Positions 9,342-19,372 are shown, numbered from the stretch's first letter. The stretch is 64,000 nt of DNA from an uncultured Tropicimonas sp. (GCA_947497945.1 CANMIP010000032.1:1-64000); one strand, 5' to 3'. The notes: generated from the sequence alone by a model not told the origin. A program made the numbers and translations.

Positions 9342-9360
9342 GCGGGGGCAGCGCCCCCGC
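9342..9360. repeat. GC-rich palindrome between amidase and aminotransferase
   Basis: GCGGGGGC at 9342-9349 and GCCCCCGC at 9353-9360 form a perfect 8-bp stem with a 3-nt loop. There is no T-run after it. Palindromes of the type GGGGGCAGNGCCCCC are common between genes in Rhodobacteraceae, so it is read as an extragenic palindrome, possibly acting in mRNA 3'-end protection. The rest of 9310-9497 shows nothing else. Confidence 0.6.
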
Positions 9361-9497
9361 CAGCGCGACATTGGCGCAAAAGCCACAAGATCACGCACCG
9401 CGAAGACATTTTCTGGACCCGAAGCGGCGCAATAGCTAAGCTGGGCGCAAACGGGGCGATATGACCCCGACCCTGAGGCAGTACAGAAATCGAGCGC

Positions 9498-10679
9498 ATG
9501 ACGTTCCCCGAAAGGTTCTCGGACCTACCAGATTACGCGTTTCCGCGCCTGCGGAAGCTTCTCGCCAACTCCCGGCCGGGGGGCGAGATCATCAACATGA
9601 CCATTGGCGAGCCGCGGCACGCCATGCCCGGTTTCGTTGCCGAGGTCCTTGCGGAAAACACCGCCGAATTCGCCAAATACCCGCCCAATGACGGCACACC
9701 CGAGCTGCGCGGCGCCATCTGCGACTGGGTCTCGCGTCGTTATGGTGTCCAGCTGGACCCGGAAACGCAGGTCATGACGCTCAATGGCACCCGTGAAGGG
9801 CTCTTCGGCGCCGCTATTGCGCTTTGCCCGGAGGAAAAGCGCGGCCAGAAACCCGCGATCCTCGTGCCGAACCCGTTTTACCAGGTCTATGCCGTCGCCG
9901 CGCTGACCGCAGCGGCTGAGCCCGTCTATGTGCCCGCCAGGGCCGAGACCGGTTTCCTGCCCGATTATGCGGGCCTCGCGCCCGAACTGCTCGACCGCGT
10001 GGCCATCGCCTATATCTGCTCGCCCTCGAACCCGCAGGGCGCTGTGGCGGACCGCGCCTATTGGACCAGCCTTCTGGAGCTGGCCGAAAGGCATGATTTC
10101 CGCATTTTTGCTGATGAATGCTATTCCGAGATCTATCGGAATGACCCGCCTCCCGGCGCGCTTCAGGTCGCCCGGGAAACCGGAGCGGACCCGGAACGGG
10201 TGGTCATCTTCCACTCGCTCTCCAAGCGCTCCAACTTGCCGGGGCTGCGCTCGGGCTTCGTGGCCGGCGGTCCGGACTGCCTTGCGCGGATCCGGCAATT
10301 GCGCGCCTATGCGGGTGCCCCGCTGCCGCTGCCGCTGCAGCGCGTGGCCGAACGTGCCTGGGCCGACGAGGCGCATGTCGCGGCCTCGCTCGCGATCTAC
10401 CAGGACAAATTCCGGCTGGCCGACGAGATCTTCGACGGCGTGCCGAACTATGCCGGCCCCGCGGGCGGCTTCTTTCTTTGGCTGCCGGTCGCCAATGGCG
10501 AAGCGGCAGCACTCCGGGCCTATGAGACAGCCGGTGTCCGGGTGCTTCCGGGCGCTTACCTTGGCCGGGAAACAGATGGCGGCAACCCGGGCGCGGGCTA
10601 TGTGCGCGTGGCCATGGTGGCCGAAATGGACGAGTTGCGACGCGGTCTGACCCGACTGCGCGACTGCCTCTACGATTAA
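9498..10679 (+). CDS. PLP-dependent class I/II aminotransferase (DapC-like)
   Basis: A 393-aa fold type I aminotransferase. The TIGEPRH segment near residue 35 and NGTREGLFGAAIAL near residue 95 shape the cofactor site. CSPSNPQG and ADECYSEIY supply the Asn and Asp that hold PLP, and the Schiff-base lysine lies in SLSKRSNLPGLRSGF near residue 242. It resembles the N-succinyldiaminopimelate aminotransferase-like enzymes of proteobacteria, but aspartate or other amino donors are possible. It ends 18 bp before ftsK on the same strand and probably shares its transcript. dapE lies elsewhere in the window, at 36.3 kb. Confidence 0.88.
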   Translation: MTFPERFSDLPDYAFPRLRKLLANSRPGGEIINMTIGEPRHAMPGFVAEVLAENTAEFAKYPPNDGTPELRGAICDWVSRRYGVQLDPETQVMTLNGTREGLFGAAIALCPEEKRGQKPAILVPNPFYQVYAVAALTAAAEPVYVPARAETGFLPDYAGLAPELLDRVAIAYICSPSNPQGAVADRAYWTSLLELAERHDFRIFADECYSEIYRNDPPPGALQVARETGADPERVVIFHSLSKRSNLPGLRSGFVAGGPDCLARIRQLRAYAGAPLPLPLQRVAERAWADEAHVAASLAIYQDKFRLADEIFDGVPNYAGPAGGFFLWLPVANGEAAALRAYETAGVRVLPGAYLGRETDGGNPGAGYVRVAMVAEMDELRRGLTRLRDCLYD

Positions 10680-10697
10680 CAGGGACGACAGAATCCG

Positions 10698-13607
10698 ATG
10701 GCATATCAGACACGACAGCGCGACCCCCTGCTGGATGCGAACATGCAGGAAGCGATCGAGAAACGCGGCCGCGAACTGATCGGTCTGGCGCTGCTGGGCC
10801 TCGCCGCGGCCCTCGCCGCCATGCTCGCCTCCTATGCGCCGCAGGACCCTTCCTTTTTCTCCGCCACCGATGCGCCGGCCCAGAACCTGCTCGGCAAGTT
10901 CGGCGCCTCCATTGCCTCGCCGCTTTTCATCGTGGTCGGTTTCGGAAGCTGGGTGCTGATGCTGGCCACGCTGGCCTGGGGGGTACGGCTGCTGTTCAAT
11001 ATCGGCGCGGAACGGGCTCTCGCCCGCCTGCTGTTCACGTTCATCGCCGTGGCTGCGGCCGCGGTCTATGCCTCCTCCATCGCGCCGGCCTCTGGCTGGT
11101 CGCACAGCTTCGGTCTGGGCGGGCTTTTCGGCGACACCGTTTTGGGCGCGGTGCTGAACATGCTGCCGATCTCGGCAAGCTCCGGCGTGCGCCTGATCTC
11201 CATCCCGATCCTGTTCCTGGCGCTTTTCCTGACGTTTTATGCCTGCGGCTTCACCATGCATGAGCTTCGCCGCACGGGTCGTTTCATCCTCGTCGGGATC
11301 ATCCTCTTCTATGCCGGGCTGTTGCGGGTTTTCGGCGCCGGGCTGAACGGCGCCGGTGCAGCCGCGCGCGGTGTGGCCTCGAAAAACGAAGAACGCCGGG
11401 CCCGCCGCGCCGAGGCACGTGCCGCCTCGGCCGAGTTCCCGGATGAAGATGAGTTTGTACTTACCGAAGAAGTCGATGCCCCGGCCGTCGATGCGGTGCG
11501 GATGTCCGGCGGCCTGCTCGCGACCGTATCGACAATGGTGCGCCGACCGCCCCAGCCGGAGCTGGTCGAGCCTGCGCCGGAGCCGGAACTGGCCGAAGCG
11601 ATGGAAGAGTTGGAAGCGCCGTCGGAGGATCGGATCAAGGCGCGCATCGCCGATGCGATCAAGCTGCGTGCCCGCACCGGCGGCGCACGTCCGCAAAACT
11701 ATGTCGGTCGCGCCGAACCGCCGGTGGTCCGGCGCCGCAAGCCCGATCCGCTGATCCTCAAGGTGCCGGGGGCCGTGCCGTCCGCCCCGATGGCGGAGAT
11801 CGACGATACACCGCCCGTGCCTGTCCCCGGGCTCCAGACGCATGATCCCATGCCGTACCAGCCCGAGGTGGAAGATCTTGACGCGGCCATCGAGCCGGCA
11901 ATGGCCGAGACTTTTCAGCCCAGCGGACAGGCCGGTCCGCAGGTTGCGCCGCGAATCCAGCCGCGCGCGATGCCGGTCAGCCCCGAGGAGCCGAAGCCGA
12001 TGGTCCAGCACCCGGACCGGTCGGCGCCCAAGCCCTCCCGCCAGGCCCAGGCCGAGGCCCAGCCCAAGCTGGAGCTGGAACCGCAGGAAGTGCTCGCCTA
12101 TGAGCACCCGCCGCTCTCCCTGCTGACCAGCCCGACCTCGATCAAACGCCATGTCCTTTCCGACGAGGCGCTGGAAGAAAACGCGCGAATGCTGGAAAAC
12201 GTGCTCGATGATTACGGCGTGAAGGGCGAGATCGTCTCGGTCCGCCCCGGACCGGTCGTCACCATGTACGAGCTGGAACCCGCGCCGGGCCTCAAGGCCT
12301 CTCGCGTGATCGGGCTGGCGGATGATATCGCCCGCTCGATGTCCGCCCTGTCCGCGCGCGTGTCGACTGTTCCGGGCCGTTCCGTGATCGGCATCGAACT
12401 GCCCAATGCCAATCGCGAGAAGGTCGTGCTGCGCGAGATCCTCTCCGCGCGGGAGTTTGGTGACACCTCCATGCCGCTGCCGCTGGCGCTCGGCAAGGAT
12501 ATCGGCGGCGCCTCGATCGTGGCGAACCTCGCCAAGATGCCCCACCTGCTGATCGCGGGCACCACCGGTTCGGGCAAGTCCGTCGCCATCAACACGATGA
12601 TCGTTTCGCTGCTCTACCGGCTCTCGCCGGAGGAGTGCCGGATGATCATGATCGACCCCAAGATGCTCGAGCTTTCCGTCTATGACGGAATCCCGCATCT
12701 GCTCTCCCCCGTTGTCACCGACCCGAAGAAGGCCGTCGTGGCGCTGAAATGGGTCGTGGGCGAGATGGAGGATCGCTACCGCAAGATGTCCAAGATGGGC
12801 GTGCGGAATATCGAGGGCTATAACGGGCGGGTGCGTGACGCGATCGCCAAGAACGAGATGTTCTCGCGTACGGTCCAGACCGGCTTCGATGACGAGACGG
12901 GTGAACCGATCTTCGAGACGGAAGAATTCGCGCCCGAACTGCTGCCCTTCATCGTGGTTGTCGTTGACGAGATGGCGGACCTGATGATGGTCGCGGGCAA
13001 GGAGATCGAGGCGTGCATCCAGCGGCTTGCCCAAATGGCGCGTGCCTCCGGTATCCACCTGATCATGGCCACGCAGCGGCCCTCGGTCGATGTCATCACC
13101 GGCACGATCAAGGCCAACTTCCCGACCCGGATCTCCTTCCAGGTGACCTCGAAGATCGACAGCCGCACGATCCTTGGCGAGATGGGCGCCGAACAGCTGC
13201 TCGGCATGGGCGACATGCTCTACATGGCTGGCGGCTCTCGGGTGACGCGCGTCCACGGTCCCTTCGTCTCCGACGAGGAGGTCGAGGAGATCGTCAACCA
13301 TCTGAAATCCTTCGGTCCGCCCGAATATATCGGTGGCGTTGTCGACGGCCCGGATGACGACAAGGAAAGCGATATCGACCTCGTGCTCGGCCTCGGCGGC
13401 AACACCGATGGCGAGGATGCGCTCTACGACCAGGCGGTCCAGATTGTCATCAAGGACCGCAAATGCTCGACCTCCTATATCCAGCGCAAGCTGGCCATCG
13501 GTTACAACAAGGCGGCGCGGCTGGTCGAGCAGATGGAAGAACAAGGGTTGGTCAGCGCCTCCAACCATGTCGGCAAGCGCGAGATCCTGGTGCCGGAACA
13601 AGAATAG
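10698..13607 (+). CDS. ftsK: FtsK/SpoIIIE DNA translocase
   Basis: 969 aa. FtsK couples chromosome segregation and dimer resolution to septation. Four to five N-terminal membrane helices occupy about residues 30-210. A Pro/Ala/Glu-rich linker (210-470) follows, much shorter than in E. coli. The motor has Walker [10 protein letters not shown] at about 620-628 and Walker [13 protein letters not shown], followed by [19 protein letters not shown]. The C-terminal gamma winged helix ([25 protein letters not shown]) recognises KOPS-type sequences and contacts XerD. A hairpin terminator follows the stop. Confidence 0.97.
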   Translation: MAYQTRQRDPLLDANMQEAIEKRGRELIGLALLGLAAALAAMLASYAPQDPSFFSATDAPAQNLLGKFGASIASPLFIVVGFGSWVLMLATLAWGVRLLFNIGAERALARLLFTFIAVAAAAVYASSIAPASGWSHSFGLGGLFGDTVLGAVLNMLPISASSGVRLISIPILFLALFLTFYACGFTMHELRRTGRFILVGIILFYAGLLRVFGAGLNGAGAAARGVASKNEERRARRAEARAASAEFPDEDEFVLTEEVDAPAVDAVRMSGGLLATVSTMVRRPPQPELVEPAPEPELAEAMEELEAPSEDRIKARIADAIKLRARTGGARPQNYVGRAEPPVVRRRKPDPLILKVPGAVPSAPMAEIDDTPPVPVPGLQTHDPMPYQPEVEDLDAAIEPAMAETFQPSGQAGPQVAPRIQPRAMPVSPEEPKPMVQHPDRSAPKPSRQAQAEAQPKLELEPQEVLAYEHPPLSLLTSPTSIKRHVLSDEALEENARMLENVLDDYGVKGEIVSVRPGPVVTMYELEPAPGLKASRVIGLADDIARSMSALSARVSTVPGRSVIGIELPNANREKVVLREILSAREFGDTSMPLPLALGKDIGGASIVANLAKMPHLLIAGTTGSGKSVAINTMIVSLLYRLSPEECRMIMIDPKMLELSVYDGIPHLLSPVVTDPKKAVVALKWVVGEMEDRYRKMSKMGVRNIEGYNGRVRDAIAKNEMFSRTVQTGFDDETGEPIFETEEFAPELLPFIVVVVDEMADLMMVAGKEIEACIQRLAQMARASGIHLIMATQRPSVDVITGTIKANFPTRISFQVTSKIDSRTILGEMGAEQLLGMGDMLYMAGGSRVTRVHGPFVSDEEVEEIVNHLKSFGPPEYIGGVVDGPDDDKESDIDLVLGLGGNTDGEDALYDQAVQIVIKDRKCSTSYIQRKLAIGYNKAARLVEQMEEQGLVSASNHVGKREILVPEQE

Positions 13608-13634
13608 GTCCCGAGGACCTGACAGAACTCCGGG

Positions 13635-13663
13635 AAGGTCCGGCCTTTGGGTCGGGCCTTTTT
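13635..13663 (+). terminator. Rho-independent terminator after ftsK
   Basis: AAGGTCCG (13635-13642) pairs with CGGGCCTT (13653-13660) around a 10-nt loop, with one G-U pair, and runs into a T-tract ending at 13663. It lies 28 bp after the ftsK stop. The remaining ~245 bp up to lolA show no gene; they should hold the lolA promoter. Confidence 0.8.
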
Positions 13664-13908
13664 CGATTGGCTGTCTTGTGGAAAACCGGGGCGTTCTGCG
13701 AGCATGCAGAGAGCAGATCAAGGGCGAGGCCGGCTCCAACCCGTCAGGACGGCGGCTTCGCCGTGTTTCCGTGCCCGCCGGCGCAGCACCAGCCTCCCCA
13801 ACCGACCTGTCACGCCGCTTTCGATCCGACTGGCAATTCGCCGCCGGTCACGCCGGTTTGATGGATTTGACACTGGTCACCGCAGGCCCCTGCCCATAGT
13901 CATGAGAC

Positions 13909-14505
13909 ATGATCAGGAAAGCACTTTTTACCCTTGCGGCCACCCTCGTGCTGGCCGGACCGGCGGCGGCGGAAAAGCTCTCGCTCAACGCCATCTCGAA
14001 CTACTTCAACGCCTTCCAGACGGCGTCGGGCGAGTTCACACAGATCAACGCGGATGGAACGATCTCGACGGGCAATCTCTTTATCAAGCGCCCCGGCCGG
14101 ATCCGCTTCGAATACAACCCGCCGGATCGCTCGCTGGTCATGGCCGGTGGCGGCACTGTCGCGATCTTTGACGGCAAGTCGAACAGCAATGCCGAGCAGT
14201 TTCCGCTGCGCCAGACCCCGCTCAACCTGATCCTCGAGAAGACGGTCAATCTCGGCCGACGCAACATGGTCGTCGGCCACAAGAGCGACGGCACGAAGAC
14301 CACCGTCGTTGCACAAGATCCGGAACATCCCGACTACGGCACTATTCAGCTGGTTTTCACGGCGAACCCGACCGAACTGCGCCAATGGGTCATCACCGAT
14401 GGCGGCGGCGATCAGACGACGGTCATCCTTGGGGAACTCCGGAAAGGCGTCGATCTGAGGCCGAGCCTCTTCAACATCCAGCATGAAGAGGCCCGGCGGA
14501 AGTAG
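13909..14505 (+). CDS. lolA: Outer-membrane lipoprotein carrier LolA
   Basis: 198 aa with a signal peptide ending in AGPAAA near residue 22. LolA accepts lipoproteins from LolCDE and carries them through the periplasm to the outer membrane. The ASGEFTQINADGTISTGNLFIKRPGRIRFEYNPPD stretch is the family core, in which the Arg of the PGRIRFEY motif closes the hydrophobic cavity. It is convergent with the SLT lipoprotein gene 6 bp downstream. It follows ftsK, a common order in proteobacteria. Confidence 0.93.
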   Translation: MIRKALFTLAATLVLAGPAAAEKLSLNAISNYFNAFQTASGEFTQINADGTISTGNLFIKRPGRIRFEYNPPDRSLVMAGGGTVAIFDGKSNSNAEQFPLRQTPLNLILEKTVNLGRRNMVVGHKSDGTKTTVVAQDPEHPDYGTIQLVFTANPTELRQWVITDGGGDQTTVILGELRKGVDLRPSLFNIQHEEARRK

Positions 14506-14511
14506 TCCGCC

Positions 14512-15099
14512 CTAGCGGAGCTTGCCGCAGCTGCGCAGTTGCCGGTCATACATGGTGGCCCTGTCGCCGACCTTCGCGGAGACATTTACCAGCCAGCCCT
14601 TGGACTTGTAGGTGCCGCGCTTATAGCCGGTCCAGCCGTCATGATAGGCGAGATACTGGCGGCGGGCGTCCGAGAGCGGAATGCCGAGCTTGTCGCGGGT
14701 CTGGTTCATGTACCATCCCATGAAGTCGGTCGCGTCGCGGATCTTGTCCCGCTTGGCGGAACGATTGCCGGTCGATTCCCGGTAATGGTCCCAGGTGCCG
14801 TCCAGCGCCTGGCTGTAACCGAAGGCGGAGCTCTGGCGGCCCATCGGGATCACGCCAAGCGACCACTGGTAGGGCGTGCGGGCATCGCCGTCGAACTTGC
14901 TCTCCTGATGGATGATCGCCATCTGGACCGGGACCGGAACGCCCCATTTGCGTTCGGCCGATTTCATTGCCCGCAGGTAATTGGGGCGTTGATCGACGAT
15001 GCTGCAGGCATTGTCGAGATTGCTGGGGGAGCGCTTGTTGCCACCGCCGCAGCCGGCAAGGGCCACGAGTATGCACAGGGCGCAGATAAGTCTGGTCAT
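14512..15099 (-). CDS. SLT-domain lipoprotein (putative lytic transglycosylase)
   Basis: 195 aa with a lipobox LAGC (Cys17), so probably lipid-anchored. The domain at about 40-150 resembles the goose-lysozyme/SLT fold: AIIHQESKF supplies the likely catalytic Glu, followed by SSAFGYSQALDGTWDHYRES and a Tyr-rich YLAYHDGWTGYKRGTY segment. It probably cleaves peptidoglycan glycan strands. Homologues in Rhodobacteraceae are mostly annotated only as transglycosylase SLT domain proteins. It starts upstream of an A/T-rich region (15100-15210) that can hold its promoter. Confidence 0.85.
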   Translation of the reverse strand: MTRLICALCILVALAGCGGGNKRSPSNLDNACSIVDQRPNYLRAMKSAERKWGVPVPVQMAIIHQESKFDGDARTPYQWSLGVIPMGRQSSAFGYSQALDGTWDHYRESTGNRSAKRDKIRDATDFMGWYMNQTRDKLGIPLSDARRQYLAYHDGWTGYKRGTYKSKGWLVNVSAKVGDRATMYDRQLRSCGKLR

Positions 15100-15210
15100 C
15101 CGCCTGTCCGATTAATTGATTGTCTGCTCTTCTTTTATTGCCCCCATTCTAGGACAATCCGAACGGCGAGGGAATAATCAACCTGTTCGATGAGATGACA
15201 AAACCGTTGG

Positions 15211-16092
15211 TCAGAGCAGAAAGGCCAGCGCAATGGGCAAGATCGCAACCGAGAGCAGCGATGACAGGACGACCAGCCCGGCCACGGCCCCGGAATCGAC
15301 GCCGAAGCGGACTGCCAACAGGTAGGACGTGACAGGGACCGGCGTGATCATCTGCACCACCAGAACCGCGAAGGGGATGGGCGGGAGTGCAAAGGCCAAA
15401 CCGACCGCAACCGCAGCGAACCCGCAGATTGATGCCTTGATCACCGAAAGCAGGACCGCAGGGCCGATGTCGGCCGGGCGGAGCTTGCCGATGGCGACGC
15501 CGAGCGTGAGCAGCATCAGCGGAATTGCCATTTGCCCGACAAGCGTCAGCCCGCTTGTCAGCCAGAGCGGCAGCTGCCAGCCCTGCCACAGGAAGAGGAT
15601 GCCGAGCACGGTGGCGACGAAGATCGGCTCGCGCAGCACGCGGGCAGGGTTGCTCGCGCCCGAGACCATCCAGATCCCGACCGTGAAGATGAGGATGCTG
15701 GTCACGGCCAGCACCACCACGGCATAGTCGAGGCCCACCGCGCCGAAGGCGAAGAGCGCCAGCGGCAAGCCGAGATTGCCGGTATTGCCGAAGGTGAGCG
15801 GCGCGAGATAGCTGCCGCGATCCAGCCCGACAAGGGTGACAAGCGCCCATGAGGCCAGCGAGACCGCCCCATAGGCGCAAAAGGCAGCGAGCGAGATCGC
15901 TGCCAGCGCCGAGGGGGCCACCTCCGTTTTCACAAGGGAGGTGAAGATCAGGCAGGGCACGGCCAGGGTCATCGCCAGGCGGGTGACGAACTCGACCGGA
16001 TAGTCCCAGCCGGCCTTGTCCCAGGCGACGCCAAGCGCGGCCAGCAGGAAGACCGGAGAGGTTATTTCCAGCACTGTCAGGACGATGTTCAC
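15211..16092 (-). CDS. AEC-family (auxin efflux carrier-like) membrane transporter
   Basis: 293 aa from a GTG at 16092; an ATG at 16131 would add 13 polar residues but brings the start near the divergent hspQ promoter. About ten hydrophobic helices are arranged in two five-helix halves. The first half contains FGNTGNLGLPLALFAFG, the crossover Asn/Pro motif of the AEC fold, and the second half contains QMITPVPVTSYLLA. These carriers export or take up small organic acids such as malate or malonate. The substrate is unknown here. Confidence 0.85.
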   Translation of the reverse strand: MNIVLTVLEITSPVFLLAALGVAWDKAGWDYPVEFVTRLAMTLAVPCLIFTSLVKTEVAPSALAAISLAAFCAYGAVSLASWALVTLVGLDRGSYLAPLTFGNTGNLGLPLALFAFGAVGLDYAVVVLAVTSILIFTVGIWMVSGASNPARVLREPIFVATVLGILFLWQGWQLPLWLTSGLTLVGQMAIPLMLLTLGVAIGKLRPADIGPAVLLSVIKASICGFAAVAVGLAFALPPIPFAVLVVQMITPVPVTSYLLAVRFGVDSGAVAGLVVLSSLLSVAILPIALAFLL

Positions 16093-16175
16093 AGACTGTT
16101 TCCCATGTTTTGGGTCCCGGTGCATGGACACGGGCGCTTCAAGGCCTTAGGCAGGAAATGTGGGGACCGCAATGC

Positions 16176-16502
16176 ATGCTTAAGAGTCAAGCCAAATATC
16201 ATCTCGGGCAGGTTGTCCGACACCGGAAGCACCCCTTCCGGGGAGTGGTGTTCGACGTAGATGCGATGTTTTCGAACACCGAGGAATGGTATGATGCGAT
16301 TCCGGAGGAATCGCGGCCGGCCAAGGAGCAACCCTTCTATCACCTGCTGGCGGAGAATGATCAGAGCTACTACGTGGCCTATGTGTCCGAGCAGAATCTT
16401 GTGCCCGACTATTCCGGAGAACCGGTGGATCACCCGGATCTGCCCGATCTCTTCGGGGAGTTCGAGGACGGGATTTACCCGTTGCATTTCCAGCTGAACT
16501 GA
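16176..16502 (+). CDS. hspQ: Heat shock protein HspQ
   Basis: 108 aa from the ATG at 16176; the frame is open further upstream but the family starts here (KYHLGQVVRHRKHPFRGVVFDVD). HspQ is a small hemimethylated-DNA-binding-like protein that acts as a specificity-enhancing factor for Lon protease and stimulates breakdown of unstable DnaA. The motifs QPFYHLLAENDQSYYVAYVSEQNLVPD and the C-terminal FEDGIYPLHFQLN are typical. It is transcribed away from the AEC gene. The gap to the next gene holds a perfect 8-bp hairpin at about 16577-16597 without a T-run. Confidence 0.93.
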   Translation: MLKSQAKYHLGQVVRHRKHPFRGVVFDVDAMFSNTEEWYDAIPEESRPAKEQPFYHLLAENDQSYYVAYVSEQNLVPDYSGEPVDHPDLPDLFGEFEDGIYPLHFQLN

Positions 16503-16613
16503 GGTTCTGAACCGCGACCGGGGCTCTCCCGCCCACATCACCCGCGCTTGCGCGCTCGTATGCGGTTGGGGGTGGCGCGCTGCGCGCGCCACTCTTCGTC
16601 AATCGGACCTCGA

Positions 16614-18191
16614 TCAGTATCCGAGGGCCATGCCGTCCTTGCGCGGGTCCGAGGCCCCGGTCAGGCGTCCCGTGTCCGGATCGATCAGGATCGCCTGGGC
16701 GCCGCCGAGACCGGCATCGGGACGGACCACCTTGTGGCCGTATCGCTCCAGGGCCTGCCGGACGCTTTCCGGGTATCCCGCTTCAAGCTTCATCTCGCCA
16801 TCAAGCGCAAAGGCGCGCGGCGCGTCGATTGCCTCCTGCGGATCCATGCCGAAATCGACCATGTTGCTGATGAGGCGGCAATGCCCGGTGGGCTGGAACT
16901 GCCCGCCCATCACGCCGAAGGGCAGGATCACCTTGCCTTTGCGCCGCGCCATCCCGGGAATGATCGTGTGTAGCGGGCGCTTCCCCGGGCCGGCCTCGTT
17001 CGGATGCCCAGGCACCAGCGAAAAGCCTGCTCCGCGATTGTGGAACAGAATGCCGTTGCGTGGGCTGGCGATGCCGGAACCGAAACCGTGGAAGATGGAG
17101 TAGATCAGCGACACGGCCATACGGTCTTGATCAACCACGGTGATCAGGATGGTATCGCGATGAGTGGCTTCGGCCGGGCTGTGCAAGCCGGGCACGCCAC
17201 CAAGATCCATGCGTCCGACAAGCTCACGCGCCAGGGCCGGATCCTGCAGGCAGGCCGGATCCGCCATATGATCGGGATCGGCGAGGAGTTGGTCGCGGGC
17301 GTCATAGGCCAGCCGGGCGATCTCTGCCTCGAGATGGACCCGCTCGGCGCCAAACGGGTCCAGCGCGGCGACATCCTGTGCAGCCAGCATCTGGAGCATC
17401 AGAAGCGCGACCGCACCCTGACCGTTGGGCGGGTGCTCCACGACTTCCAGGTCGCGATAGACCCCGGAAACGGGGATGGTCCAGTCGGCCCTGCAGGCCG
17501 CGAAATCGGCTTCGGTGTGGCTGCCGCCGCAGGCGCGCAGGCCGGCGACCATATCCTCGGCAATGGCGCCCCGATAGAAGGCTTCCGGGCCGTCTTGAGC
17601 AATGGCGCGTAGAACGGATGCCTGTCCGGGGGCGCGGAAAACCTCGCCGGTTTGCAGCGCCCGCCCGTCCTTGAGAAAGAAGTTGCGGGCGTCACCAGAC
17701 AGGCGGTCCGCGTCAAGCGCCCAGTCGAAACCGACGCGTGGTGCAACCGGCACGCCGGCCTCGGCATAGTCGATGGCCGGAGCAAGGCTCGCGGCCAGCC
17801 CCTTGCGCCCGAAGCGTTCCGACAGCGCTGCAAAGCCTGCAATGGCGCCGGGAATCGTGACAGCGGCGGGGCTGTCCACCGGCATGGTGGTATGCCCGGC
17901 CGCTCGAAGCGCTTCGGGGTCAAGGCCGGCGGGGGCGCGTCCGGAGCCGTTCAAAGCATGAACCTGCCCATCGGACGGCGTGCTGACGAGGGCAAAGCAA
18001 TCGCCGCCAATGCCGGTCATCTGCGGCTCGCAGATCCCGAGCAGGACGGCTCCGGCTATCGCGGCATCGACCGCATTGCCCCCCTGTTTCAGGCTCTCGA
18101 TGGCCGCCAGGGCCGCCAGCGGGTGCGACGTCGCGCAAAGGCCACGTTCGGCATGGACCGTCGAACGGCCAGGTCTGTGGAAATCTCGCAT
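16614..18191 (-). CDS. Gamma-glutamyltransferase family Ntn-hydrolase
   Basis: 525 aa from the ATG at 18191, which has a GAGGGAG ribosome-binding site; a longer frame to 18272 has no family support. The autoprocessing and nucleophilic threonine is T347 in HRDTILITVVD, followed by the family motifs FGSGIASPRNGILFHN and GVMGGQFQPTGH. Unlike classical periplasmic GGT no signal peptide is seen, which fits cytoplasmic GGT-like members such as YwrD or cephalosporin-acylase-like enzymes. It may act on glutathione conjugates or other gamma-glutamyl/acyl amides. Confidence 0.88.
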   Translation of the reverse strand: MRDFHRPGRSTVHAERGLCATSHPLAALAAIESLKQGGNAVDAAIAGAVLLGICEPQMTGIGGDCFALVSTPSDGQVHALNGSGRAPAGLDPEALRAAGHTTMPVDSPAAVTIPGAIAGFAALSERFGRKGLAASLAPAIDYAEAGVPVAPRVGFDWALDADRLSGDARNFFLKDGRALQTGEVFRAPGQASVLRAIAQDGPEAFYRGAIAEDMVAGLRACGGSHTEADFAACRADWTIPVSGVYRDLEVVEHPPNGQGAVALLMLQMLAAQDVAALDPFGAERVHLEAEIARLAYDARDQLLADPDHMADPACLQDPALARELVGRMDLGGVPGLHSPAEATHRDTILITVVDQDRMAVSLIYSIFHGFGSGIASPRNGILFHNRGAGFSLVPGHPNEAGPGKRPLHTIIPGMARRKGKVILPFGVMGGQFQPTGHCRLISNMVDFGMDPQEAIDAPRAFALDGEMKLEAGYPESVRQALERYGHKVVRPDAGLGGAQAILIDPDTGRLTGASDPRKDGMALGY

Positions 18192-18397
18192 CTCATTCTC
18201 CCTCGGCGCCATCTTGGTGGGTTCGGGAGAATTGGTCCAGCGGGATCGGGGAAGATCCTCGGCGCCGCACACTGGGTGGGGGCTGTGAAAAAAAACGGCG
18301 CCGAGGGAAGCCTTATGCAGCTACGGGAAGCAAGATGTCATGTCTTCCTGACAAGCTCATGGTGCCTTTGCGGCGAAGATTTGACTTTCGGCCGCAG

Positions 18398-18940
18398 TCA
18401 GTCCGCCTGCCCGAGCCTGATATTGAAGGACAGGCTGTTGCGATCCTCCTCGCGACAATAGTTCAGATCCCGCGTCAGTTCACGGATCAGGAACCATCCG
18501 AATCCGCCCTCCGGCAGGTCGTCCAGTTCGACCGAGAGATCATGGGTGTCGCCGGCAGGAATCGCCAGACCCGGCATGGGCCGGCCGCGATCCTCGACCC
18601 GACAGAACAGGCTTTCCCGAGTCAGGCAGAGCTTCAGCTCGAATTCGCCGTCCGGGCTCTCGCAATAGGCGTGCTCGACGACATTGTTCATGCATTCCGC
18701 CAGCACCACTTCCACCGCCTCACGATCCGTTTCCAACACTCCAAGGCGACCGAGATCCGCCGAAAGCCGACGAAGCGTCTCGCGAACATCTTCCGATGTG
18801 CTGCCGACAACACGGGTCAAGGCATGGCCAACCTCACCATGCAGGTCTGCGTGAGTGTCCGGCCGCAGAACGCCTTCCGATGTCCCGCCATCGCCAGGCG
18901 CTGCGGCCTTCCCTGGAGGGGCTTCACCCGGGCTCATCAC
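18398..18940 (-). CDS. RsbW/SpoIIAB-like anti-sigma factor ATPase
   Basis: 180 aa with a GHKL ATPase core at about 60-175. The N box is AECMNNVVEHAY, the Mg/ATP region is CRVEDRGRPMP, and EGGFGWFLIRELTRDLNY supplies the lid and G box. The first ~40 residues are low-complexity. It overlaps the STAS gene by 4 bp (ATGA), so the pair is translationally coupled. In partner-switching systems such a kinase binds a sigma factor or other target and phosphorylates the STAS protein. No sigma factor or PP2C phosphatase gene is next to it. Confidence 0.85.
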   Translation of the reverse strand: MMSPGEAPPGKAAAPGDGGTSEGVLRPDTHADLHGEVGHALTRVVGSTSEDVRETLRRLSADLGRLGVLETDREAVEVVLAECMNNVVEHAYCESPDGEFELKLCLTRESLFCRVEDRGRPMPGLAIPAGDTHDLSVELDDLPEGGFGWFLIRELTRDLNYCREEDRNSLSFNIRLGQAD

Positions 18941-19281
18941 GCGGCACTTGCATTCGAGGTCATAGCGGCGTCCGCCGAGGAGTGGATTGTGAATACAGAA
19001 TCCATTCGGGTGAGGCGGAAGACCTTGGAGACCTTGCTCGACAGGCCGGCAAGTTCCAGGCGCCTGTCCTTGCCGAGAAACTTCATGGCGGCAACCACCG
19101 CGCCGAGACCGGAGCTGTCAAGGAAATCGACCTGTTGTAGATCGAGGACAACGCGCGCGGGCTCGGCGCCGCACAGCTCACGCATCCGATCCTTGAACTG
19201 GATGGCGCAGGCTGCATCGATCCGTTCGGCCAACACGTTTATCCGCAGGATCTCTCCTTGGCGGACAGTTTCGAATTCCAT
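18937..19281 (-). CDS. STAS-domain anti-sigma factor antagonist
   Basis: 114 aa from the ATG at 19281, preceded by GGAG at good spacing; an upstream start at 19338 is less likely. The STAS fold is clear (RIDAACAIQFKDRMREL...VVLDLQQVDFLDSSGLGAVV). The conserved phosphoacceptor serine is S56 or S57 in DSSGLG. Together with the downstream ATPase it forms an RsbV/RsbW-type switch: when unphosphorylated it would sequester the kinase and free its target. It diverges from the thiolase gene. Confidence 0.88.
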   Translation of the reverse strand: MEFETVRQGEILRINVLAERIDAACAIQFKDRMRELCGAEPARVVLDLQQVDFLDSSGLGAVVAAMKFLGKDRRLELAGLSSKVSKVFRLTRMDSVFTIHSSADAAMTSNASAA

Positions 19282-19372
19282 GCCGCGTCTCCATATTCGC
19301 TCTGGACCCGTACAAGGCTGGACGAAAAAGCTTACCATTCGGTATGCGTTGTCCCCAGGGAGGACGAACAGG

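Noticed and set aside
9525-13739. A very long open frame on the strand opposite to the aminotransferase and ftsK.
   Set aside because: It lies antisense to two clear genes, has a His/Arg/Gly-rich composition typical of high-GC antisense frames, and shows no domain.
16503-16613. Hairpin GTGGCGCG/CGCGCCAC between hspQ and the GGT gene as a terminator.
   Set aside because: Perfect 8-bp stem but no T-tract on either strand; kept only as a note.
18335-19372. Long N-terminal extension of the thiolase frame.
   Set aside because: It lies antisense to the STAS/ATPase pair; the thiolase family begins exactly at 19373 with a good ribosome-binding site.
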